DNA of 5,599 nt from assembly GCA_031178645.1 (NCBI GenBank), contig JAPSIP010000120.1:1-5599 (forward strand), written 5' to 3'. The notes under the pieces were generated by a model. The model searched no databases. It was not told the DNA's origin and saw only the letters and a program-made list of their open reading frames with translations. A program made the position numbers and the translations under genes. Of the stretch, positions 1-5,599 are shown piece after piece; the stretch's first letter is position 1; the number at the start of each line of letters is the position of its first letter. The stretch is from Paracoccus sp. (in: a-proteobacteria). Its GTDB lineage: Bacteria > Pseudomonadota > Alphaproteobacteria > Rhodobacterales > Rhodobacteraceae.

Positions 1-202
<202 letters not shown>

Positions 203-219
203 CCGCAGGCGATCCCTCG

Positions 220-239
220 CCCGCCGCCATCGCGGCGGG
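220..239 (+). terminator. GC-rich hairpin after hemB, possible weak terminator
   Basis: An 8-bp perfect inverted repeat (CCCGCCGC at 220-227, GCGGCGGG at 232-239) with a 4-nt CATC loop begins 17 bp after the hemB stop codon. It would form a very stable stem, but no run of T follows (the next bases are TGACAGGG). It therefore lacks half of an intrinsic terminator and may instead be a Rho-associated or 3'-end-protecting structure. The inverted repeat is directly visible; its function is inferred. Confidence 0.4.
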
Positions 240-267
240 TGACAGGGCCGGCGGAATCCCCTACATT
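239..267 (+). promoter_or_regulatory. Sigma70-like promoter for the SYLF lipoprotein gene
   Basis: GTGACA at 239-244 matches the TTGACA -35 consensus at 5 of 6 positions. After a 17-bp spacer comes TACATT at 262-267, a 4 of 6 match to TATAAT. Transcription would start near 274, leaving a leader of about 38 nt before the ATG at 312. The -35 hexamer shares its first base with the right arm of the hairpin after hemB. The assignment rests on consensus matching only. Confidence 0.5.
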
Positions 268-311
268 CGCGGAAAAATGCCGGGGCACCCGGCGATGCAT
301 GGGGACACGTG

Positions 312-944
312 ATGAGCAGCCTTTTCCAGACCAGAATCGACCGACGCTTGCTGTTGAAGGGCGCGGCCGGGACCGCCGCCCTTGCGCTTGCCGGATGCAG
401 CAATGCGGTGGGCACGAACGCGGGCGCGCAACTGGATGCGCGGGTGGATGAGACGCACAACTACCTGATCCAAAACTATCCTTCTGCGCAGGCTCTGGTG
501 CAGAACGCGCGTGGCGTGCTGTATATGCCCCTGATGACCGAGGCCGCGCTTGGCGTGGGCGGCGCCTATGGGCAAGGCGCGCTGCGGATCGGCGGAGCGA
601 CGGTGGATTACTATTCAGCCACCCGCGCCACGGTGGGCTTTCAGGCGGGCGCCCAGCAATATGCGCATGTGCTGATCTTCCAGACCGATGGGGCGCTTGC
701 ATCCTTCCGCGCCTCGCCCGGCTGGCTGGCCGGTGCCAACGCCTTCTACGCGATCCCGCAGGGCGGCATGGCGCTCGGCGCGGACACCATCACCGCGCAG
801 CTTCCGGTCGTGGCGATGATCTTCGGCCAGGCGGGCCTGATGGCCGGCGCGTCCATCGAGGGCACGAAATACACCCGCATCATCCCGTCAGAGATCCCGA
901 CCCTGAGCTTTGGCGGCATGGGCCTGCCGCAGATGGGGCGCTGA
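312..944 (+). CDS. SYLF/Ysc84-domain lipoprotein (lipid-binding SYLF domain family)
   Basis: This is a 210-residue exported lipoprotein. The N-terminus has a Tat-like twin arginine (DRRLLLKG, residues 10-17), a short hydrophobic segment and a lipobox LAGC with the modified cysteine at residue 29. The +2 residue is Ser rather than Asp, which favours outer-membrane sorting. The rest matches the SYLF (Ysc84/DUF500) family, whose eukaryotic members bind phosphoinositides and actin; bacterial members are mostly uncharacterised periplasmic or lipoproteins. Family-typical blocks are GVGGAYGQGAL (81-91), DYYSATRATVGFQAGAQ (99-115), FRxSPGWxxG, and FGQAGLMAGASIEGTKYTRI near residues 172-191. The start is taken as ATG 312 because GGGGA at 301-305 gives a usable ribosome site six bases upstream; the GTG at 309 is in frame but less likely. 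It has its own promoter and is convergent with the next gene, 11 bp away. The family call is firm; the molecular role is unknown. Confidence 0.9.
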   Translation: MSSLFQTRIDRRLLLKGAAGTAALALAGCSNAVGTNAGAQLDARVDETHNYLIQNYPSAQALVQNARGVLYMPLMTEAALGVGGAYGQGALRIGGATVDYYSATRATVGFQAGAQQYAHVLIFQTDGALASFRASPGWLAGANAFYAIPQGGMALGADTITAQLPVVAMIFGQAGLMAGASIEGTKYTRIIPSEIPTLSFGGMGLPQMGR

Positions 945-955
945 ACCGCCCCCTT

Positions 956-1603
956 CTAGCCCGAGGTCAGATGCCGCAGACCGTGCGTGACATCGGCGCG
1001 CACGGCAAGCCGCAGGGCGGGTTCGTCCCCCGCCCGCAGCGCCGCCAGGATCATGCGGTGGTGGCGCGGCGGCTCGTTCCGCTTAACGCGGCCATAGAGC
1101 GCACGCATCGTCGGGCCCAGTTGCAGCCAGATCGTTTCCAGCATCGCCAGCATCGCCGGCGCCTGCGCCCGAAGATACAGCATCCGGTGGAAGTCCAGGT
1201 TGCAGCGGATATAGCCCACTGCGTCGTGGTTTTCGACGGCATCGGCAATGCGCGCATTCATCTGCGCCAACCGGTCGATCAGCGCGAAATGGGCGCGTGG
1301 CAAGGCGCGGGCGGCCAGTTCGGGTTCGATCAGGGCGCGCAGGGCGGCCAGTTCCTCGATCCGGTCGTCCGACAGCGCAGGCGTGGTAACCCGGCCCGAG
1401 GCGGACATCGTCAGCGCGCCCTCGGCCACCAGGCGGCGCACGGCCTCACGCGCGGGGGTCATGGACAGGTGATATTCGCGGGCGATACCGCGCAGGGTCA
1501 GCGGCTTGCCGGGCGGCAATTCCCCCAGCATGATCCGGCTGCGCAGGTTGCGATACAGCTTTTCATGGGCCGAAGGATCGGTGGATCGGGCTGGGGCGTT
1601 CAT
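956..1603 (-). CDS. GntR-family transcriptional regulator, FadR/FCD subfamily
   Basis: A 215-residue DNA-binding regulator of normal length for the FadR-type subfamily. Residues 13-75 form the winged helix-turn-helix, with the classic sequences RIMLGELPPGKPLTLRGIA (23-41) and the recognition helix LSMTPAREAVRRLVAEG (46-62). Residues from about 80 to 211 form the all-helical FCD effector domain, with N135-x3-H139 in NLDFHRML, H182 in RHHRMILAAL, and D204 or H207 near the end as candidate metal ligands. Members usually sense small carboxylic acids or sugar acids and repress neighbouring catabolic genes. No such genes are adjacent here, so the ligand cannot be guessed. The start ATG (1603-1601) has no Shine-Dalgarno: the preceding bases on this strand are CACTCC. 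A 12-bp palindrome ends 7 bp upstream, implying autoregulation. The gene lies 31 bp after the peptidase gene on the same strand, so read-through co-transcription is possible. The family call is certain; the target is unknown. Confidence 0.93.
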   Translation of the reverse strand: MNAPARSTDPSAHEKLYRNLRSRIMLGELPPGKPLTLRGIAREYHLSMTPAREAVRRLVAEGALTMSASGRVTTPALSDDRIEELAALRALIEPELAARALPRAHFALIDRLAQMNARIADAVENHDAVGYIRCNLDFHRMLYLRAQAPAMLAMLETIWLQLGPTMRALYGRVKRNEPPRHHRMILAALRAGDEPALRLAVRADVTHGLRHLTSG

Positions 1604-1609
1604 GGAGTG

Positions 1610-1638
1610 GTTGTGATCACAAATCCTGTCCCCGTCAA
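1610..1638 (-). promoter_or_regulatory. Possible leaderless promoter of the GntR regulator gene
   Basis: On the minus strand TTGACG (1638-1633) matches the -35 consensus at 5 of 6 positions and overlaps the stop codon of the upstream peptidase gene. A 17-bp spacer leads to CACAAC (1615-1610), a weak -10 hexamer. Six bases then separate it from the A of the ATG, so a transcript from here would begin at or next to the start codon. This agrees with the lack of a Shine-Dalgarno. The -10 match is poor (3 of 6), so this remains tentative. Confidence 0.35.
1611..1622. promoter_or_regulatory. 12-bp palindrome, likely operator of the adjacent GntR regulator
   Basis: TTGTGATCACAA is a perfect 12-bp palindrome beginning 7 bp upstream of the regulator's ATG. 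FadR-subfamily GntR proteins commonly bind short palindromes with a GT...AC core, which this fits. It overlaps the proposed -10 region, so binding would block transcription of the regulator gene. A perfect 12-bp palindrome is expected about once by chance in a window of this size, so position and motif type carry the argument, not rarity. Confidence 0.6.
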
Positions 1639-2333
1639 TCCCCGCCGGTGTCGCGGAACTGCCATGCCATCAGGTCCGATCCGTGCCGCCGCAGCCATTC
1701 CCGGTGCCGCGCGTAATCCGGCATCAGCCCGGCGACCGCCGCCCAGAAGCGCGGCGAATGATCCATGTGCAGCAGATGCGCGACCTCATGCGCGGCGACA
1801 TAGTCCAGCACGGCAGGCGGCGGCATCGCCAGCCGCCAGGAAAACATCAGCCGCCCGTCCGAGGTGCAGCTTCCCCAGCGGGACCGCGTGTCGCGCAGCA
1901 CGATGGCGAGATAGGGGCGGCCAAGCGTCGCGGCATGGCGGTCGCAAGCGGCGCGCAGGTCGGCCATTGCCCGGTGCTTCAGGAAGGCCTGCACCACCGG
2001 ACCCGCCGGGCGGCTGGCGGGCAGAAGCAGGGCGTTACCCTCGATTATTGCGGCGCGCAGCGCAGCCGGGGTCAGCACCAGCGGCACCCCGGCGACCGGC
2101 AGCACCGCCCCGTGCCGCACGACGCTGGGCGCGGGCCGTCGCTGGGTGGCCTGCACCAGCCAGGCCGATTTCGCCTCGGCAAAAGCCGCGCCGTCGCAAA
2201 ACGGGACATGCGCAGGCAGCGTCAGCACGACCGGCCCGCCGTCGCGCGGCACGCGCAGCACCATGCGCCGCGCCCGGGCTGACCGGCGCAGCGTGATCCG
2301 CAACCCATTGGCGATGGTGAACGCCTCGGCCAT
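1635..2333 (-). CDS. YgjP/DUF45-type (SprT-like) zinc metallopeptidase family protein
   Basis: The protein belongs to the YgjP-like/DUF45 family, predicted cytoplasmic gluzincin-type metallopeptidases often annotated as M48 or SprT-like. With the ATG at 2333 it has 232 residues. Diagnostic elements lie in the C-terminal third: DTRSRWGSC, then HEVAH as the HExxH zinc site (two His ligands and the catalytic Glu), and DHSPRFW supplying the third His. The N-terminal part (ITLRRSARARRMVLRV) is the usual beta-rich DUF45 start. No signal peptide or membrane segment is visible. In-frame starts also exist at ATG 2360 and GTG 2384. I chose ATG 2333 because AAGGG sits 7 bases upstream and because the family begins near this point; ATG 2360 has AGGG directly abutting it, and GTG 2384 follows a run of G. 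Physiological substrates are not established. It is divergent from the TIGR02300 gene and precedes the GntR gene by 31 bp. Confidence 0.9.
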   Translation of the reverse strand: MAEAFTIANGLRITLRRSARARRMVLRVPRDGGPVVLTLPAHVPFCDGAAFAEAKSAWLVQATQRRPAPSVVRHGAVLPVAGVPLVLTPAALRAAIIEGNALLLPASRPAGPVVQAFLKHRAMADLRAACDRHAATLGRPYLAIVLRDTRSRWGSCTSDGRLMFSWRLAMPPPAVLDYVAAHEVAHLLHMDHSPRFWAAVAGLMPDYARHREWLRRHGSDLMAWQFRDTGGD

Positions 2334-2377
2334 CCGCCTGCCCTTGCCCCGCTCCGCCATCCCTGTCAGAAAAGCCT

Positions 2378-2383
2378 TTGACA
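2378..2383 (+). promoter_or_regulatory. Consensus -35 hexamer upstream of the TIGR02300 gene
   Basis: TTGACA at 2378-2383 is a perfect -35 match 62 bp before the start at 2446. No recognisable -10 follows at 16-18 bp spacing; that stretch is G-rich (around CAGGGG). It may be half of a promoter with a degenerate -10. It also overlaps the longer possible starts of the divergent peptidase gene, which slightly favours the shorter peptidase start. Confidence 0.3.
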
Positions 2384-2445
2384 CCCCCCCGCGCCTGTGG
2401 CAGGGGGACCACCGATTTCCCTAAACGCGGCGGAAGGAGAAAGCC

Positions 2446-2760
2446 ATGCCCAAAGAGGAATGGGGCACGAAACGCTTGTGCCCGCACTGCGCGACGCGCT
2501 TCTATGACCTGCGCGCCAATCCGATGACCTGCCCCGCCTGCGGGAACACGTTCACGTTGGAAAGCCTGACCGACAGAAGCGGCAAGACGCTGGTCACTGA
2601 AAAGACCGCCGCTCGCGACGAGGAAGGGCTGGTCGATGATGACGAGGATCTGGGCGACGACGCAGGCGAACTGGACGACGATCTGCTGGAAGAAGACGAT
2701 GACGACGGCGACGTGTCGCTGGACGACATCGCGGACGTCGCCGGTGACGACGAGGAATAA
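2446..2760 (+). CDS. TIGR02300 family protein (FYDLN acid domain): zinc ribbon with acidic tail
   Basis: A 104-residue small cytoplasmic protein of a family found mainly in alphaproteobacteria, function unknown. The N-terminal half carries a zinc ribbon with CPHC (residues 12-15) and CPAC (29-32) flanking the family signature TRFYDL (17-22). The usual Asn after FYDL is Arg here. Residues 58-104 form a highly acidic, probably disordered tail: 28 of 47 residues are Asp or Glu. The start is supported by a strong ribosome site, AAGGAGA at 2434-2440, six bases from the ATG after GGAG. The gene is monocistronic, ending just before a strong intrinsic terminator, with guaB convergent beyond it. The ribbon and acidic tail would suit nucleic acid or protein binding, but that is inference. 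Confidence 0.95.
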   Translation: MPKEEWGTKRLCPHCATRFYDLRANPMTCPACGNTFTLESLTDRSGKTLVTEKTAARDEEGLVDDDEDLGDDAGELDDDLLEEDDDDGDVSLDDIADVAGDDEE

Positions 2761-2764
2761 GAAG

Positions 2765-2792
2765 AAAGGCCGGTCAAGCGACCGGCCTTTTT
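2765..2792 (+). terminator. Rho-independent terminator after the TIGR02300 gene
   Basis: An 11-bp perfect stem (AAAGGCCGGTC at 2765-2775, GACCGGCCTTT at 2780-2790) closes an AAGC tetraloop and runs into five T residues (2788-2792), four bases after the TAA. Read on the minus strand, the structure also ends in TTT followed by CTTC, so it can serve weakly as the terminator of the convergent guaB gene, whose stop is at 2802-2800. This is the clearest regulatory structure in the window. Confidence 0.93.
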
Positions 2793-2799
2793 CATGTTG

Positions 2800-4290
<1,491 letters not shown>

Positions 4291-4434
4291 TCACGCGCCG
4301 GGCGGCTTGTCCAGTGCGGGCCAATGAAAATCTTCACCTCCGGGCCGCCTGCCCTGCAACCGAAAGTTGCCGCAATGTCACTAGGGCACGCCGTATGAGG
4401 TCCCGACGCCGCGTCATATTGCACCCTCAATTGA

Positions 4435-4463
4435 TTCGAAGAACATCGGCGGTAAGCTAAAAT
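4435..4463 (+). promoter_or_regulatory. Possible promoter of the FadL-type gene
   Basis: TAAAAT at 4458-4463 matches the -10 consensus at 5 of 6 positions and lies 34 bp before the start codon. The hexamer 17 bp upstream, TTCGAA (4435-4440), is a weak -35; TTGATT at 4431-4436 is a better hexamer but is 21 bp away, too far for standard spacing. A weak or activator-dependent promoter would fit. Confidence 0.4.
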
Positions 4464-4485
4464 CCAGCGGTCGCAGGGCTGCCAA

Positions 4486-4492
4486 GGGAGGA
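4486..4492 (+). promoter_or_regulatory. Strong ribosome binding site of the FadL-type gene
   Basis: GGGAGGA at 4486-4492 is close to a perfect Shine-Dalgarno; GGAGG ends five bases before the ATG at 4497. It fixes the start codon. Confidence 0.85.
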
Positions 4493-4496
4493 ACCT

Positions 4497-5594
4497 ATGA
4501 AAAAAATCTTGTCCGGCAGCGCGGTTCTGCTGATCACCGCATCCCCGCTGGTCGCCGGCGGCATCGAACGCGCGCCCCAATCGCTGGGTGTGCTGTTCGA
4601 GCAGGGGAACTATGCGGAATTGAGCTTTGGTGGCGTGGACCCCACGGTCGAGGGGACGGACGTTGCAGGCTTTAAGACGGGGGACGTGGCGCAGGGCTAT
4701 GGCTTTGTCGGCCTGTCCTACAAGCATCAGTTCAATGACAACCTGTCGGCTGCCATCATCATGGAGCAGCCGTTCGGTGCGGATATCCTCTACCCCACTC
4801 AGCCCGGCCCGCTTCCCAATCCTGCGGTTGATGCATCGCCGGTCCTGGGCGGAACGCGGGTCGAGGTGAACTCAACCACTCTGACGGGTCTCGCTCGCTA
4901 CAAATTTGAAAACAACTTTTCGATCCATGGCGGGATTCGCGCATCCAGAGCCGATGGCGGCGTGACCCTGAATGGTGCGGGATACAGCAGGATAAGCCCG
5001 CCTTATAATCTGGAAATCAATGACGAATGGGGAATGGGTTACGTCATCGGTGCAGCCTATGAGATACCGGAAATTGCCGCTCGTGTCTCTCTGACCTACA
5101 ATTCGCCAATCGAGCATGATTTCGACATGACCGAAACCGGCAATATCGTCCTTGCTGCCACGCGTGGCCTCACGGATACGATTTCGGGAACATATACGGT
5201 CAAGACACCGCGCAGCTGGACGTTGGAAGGGCAGACAGGAATTGCGCAGGACACCCTGGTCTTTGGTTCGATCCGCTGGGTGAAATGGTCAGAGTTCATC
5301 GTGGACAACGCCGTTTTTCCCATTGCTACCCCGACGGGCGGAACCGTGCCGCTGGTCGAGGTCGAGGATACGACGACCTATACGATCGGTATCGGTCGCA
5401 AGTTCACCGACAACTGGTCCGGGTCCCTGTCGTTCCTCTATGAACCTAGCGAAGGGGATACCGTTTCCCCGCTTGCCCCGACCAACGGCCGCAAGAGTGT
5501 CACCCTGGCCGGTATCTACACGATGGACAACATCAAGATCACGACCTTCATCGCCTCGCGCTTGAAGTTGTCCGCAATGAACTCGCCCATGTAG
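4497..5594 (+). CDS. OmpP1/FadL-family outer membrane transport protein, C-terminus apparently truncated
   Basis: A 365-residue outer membrane beta-barrel of the OmpP1/FadL/TodX family, which takes up hydrophobic substrates such as long-chain fatty acids or aromatics. Residues 1-20 form a Sec signal peptide (MKK, hydrophobic core, likely cleavage after PLVA before GG). The mature protein opens with GGIERAPQSLGVLFEQGNYAE, typical of the rhodobacterial FadL subgroup. Alternating beta-strand segments follow, such as YGFVGLSYKHQF (68-79), GLARYKFENNFSIHGGIRAS (131-150), GYVIGAAYEI (181-190) and GSLSFLYEPSEGD (309-321). Family-like sequence stops after YTMDNIKITT (341-350). The expected last strands and terminal aromatic residue, recognised by the BAM machinery, are absent; 15 unrelated residues (FIASRLKLSAMNSPM) precede TAG. 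Insertion into the membrane may thus be impaired, and this may be a pseudogene. Two 60-base lines inside it (5041-5160) have hand-counted GC of 53% and 50%, against 67% in a sampled guaB line. Family call firm, substrate unknown. Confidence 0.88.
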   Translation: MKKILSGSAVLLITASPLVAGGIERAPQSLGVLFEQGNYAELSFGGVDPTVEGTDVAGFKTGDVAQGYGFVGLSYKHQFNDNLSAAIIMEQPFGADILYPTQPGPLPNPAVDASPVLGGTRVEVNSTTLTGLARYKFENNFSIHGGIRASRADGGVTLNGAGYSRISPPYNLEINDEWGMGYVIGAAYEIPEIAARVSLTYNSPIEHDFDMTETGNIVLAATRGLTDTISGTYTVKTPRSWTLEGQTGIAQDTLVFGSIRWVKWSEFIVDNAVFPIATPTGGTVPLVEVEDTTTYTIGIGRKFTDNWSGSLSFLYEPSEGDTVSPLAPTNGRKSVTLAGIYTMDNIKITTFIASRLKLSAMNSPM

Positions 5595-5599
5595 CGGGT
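5516..5599 (-). other. 3' fragment of an unidentified minus-strand coding frame entering from the right edge
   Basis: Read on the minus strand from the right edge, the DNA opens as TRYMGEFIADNFKREAMKVV before running into porin-derived sequence and a TAG at 5518-5516. The first 20 codons use G or C at nearly every third position (19 of 20), the signature of real coding sequence in this genome, while the plus-strand reading of the same bases looks unlike any FadL end. I infer a convergent gene or mobile-element ORF cut by a junction near 5535-5550. The FKREA stretch faintly recalls the N-terminus of IS3-type transposase OrfA, but the match is too short to assign. No terminal inverted repeat can be identified in the few bases available. 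Confidence 0.35.

Noticed and set aside
945..955. Shared terminator between the convergent SYLF and GntR genes
   Set aside because: The gap is only 11 bp and contains no inverted repeat or T run, so no terminator can be supported.
971..2296. 441-codon open frame on the + strand across the GntR and peptidase genes
   Set aside because: It spans two well-supported minus-strand genes and the gap between them; the low-complexity Arg/Ala/Pro translation indicates a GC-driven shadow.
2500..2760. Acidic repeat-like GAC/GAT/GAA stretch as a DNA repeat
   Set aside because: It simply encodes the acidic tail of the TIGR02300 protein and has no regular period.

Overview
The window looks like a piece of chromosome from an alphaproteobacterium of the Rhodobacteraceae, probably Paracoccus or a close relative. 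The evidence is high GC with strong G/C preference at third codon positions, a TIGR02300 (FYDLN acid domain) zinc-ribbon protein typical of alphaproteobacteria, and the style of the SYLF lipoprotein and FadL-type porin. The genus is an inference from protein style, not a database match.

Layout. Positions 1-202 hold the 3' end of hemB (porphobilinogen synthase, + strand), followed by a GC-rich hairpin without a U-tract. A sigma70-like promoter abuts the hairpin and drives a SYLF/Ysc84-type lipoprotein gene (312-944, +). That gene converges with a GntR/FadR-family regulator (956-1603, -) across an 11-bp gap. Upstream of the regulator on the same strand is a YgjP/DUF45-type zinc metallopeptidase (1635-2333 or slightly longer, -). 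A 12-bp perfect palindrome lies 7 bp before the regulator's ATG and is a likely auto-operator. Divergent from the peptidase is the TIGR02300 protein gene (2446-2760, +), which ends in a textbook intrinsic terminator. guaB (IMP dehydrogenase, 2800-4248, -) converges on that terminator. A 248-bp divergent spacer separates guaB from an OmpP1/FadL-family outer membrane protein gene (4497-5594, +).

How the genes relate. Most are housekeeping or conserved single-gene units: hemB in tetrapyrrole synthesis, guaB in guanine nucleotide synthesis. They are not an obvious pathway cluster. The regulator has no adjacent metabolic operon inside the window, so its regulon is unknown apart from probable autoregulation.

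The most unusual part is the right edge. The FadL-type gene loses family-like sequence at about residue 350 and ends with about 16 unrelated residues and no C-terminal aromatic residue. The same DNA reads as a GC3-rich open frame on the opposite strand that enters from beyond the window. This suggests a recombination, deletion or insertion junction that truncated the porin gene. I saw no CRISPR array, rRNA or tRNA, complete insertion sequence, or clearly novel multi-gene system.
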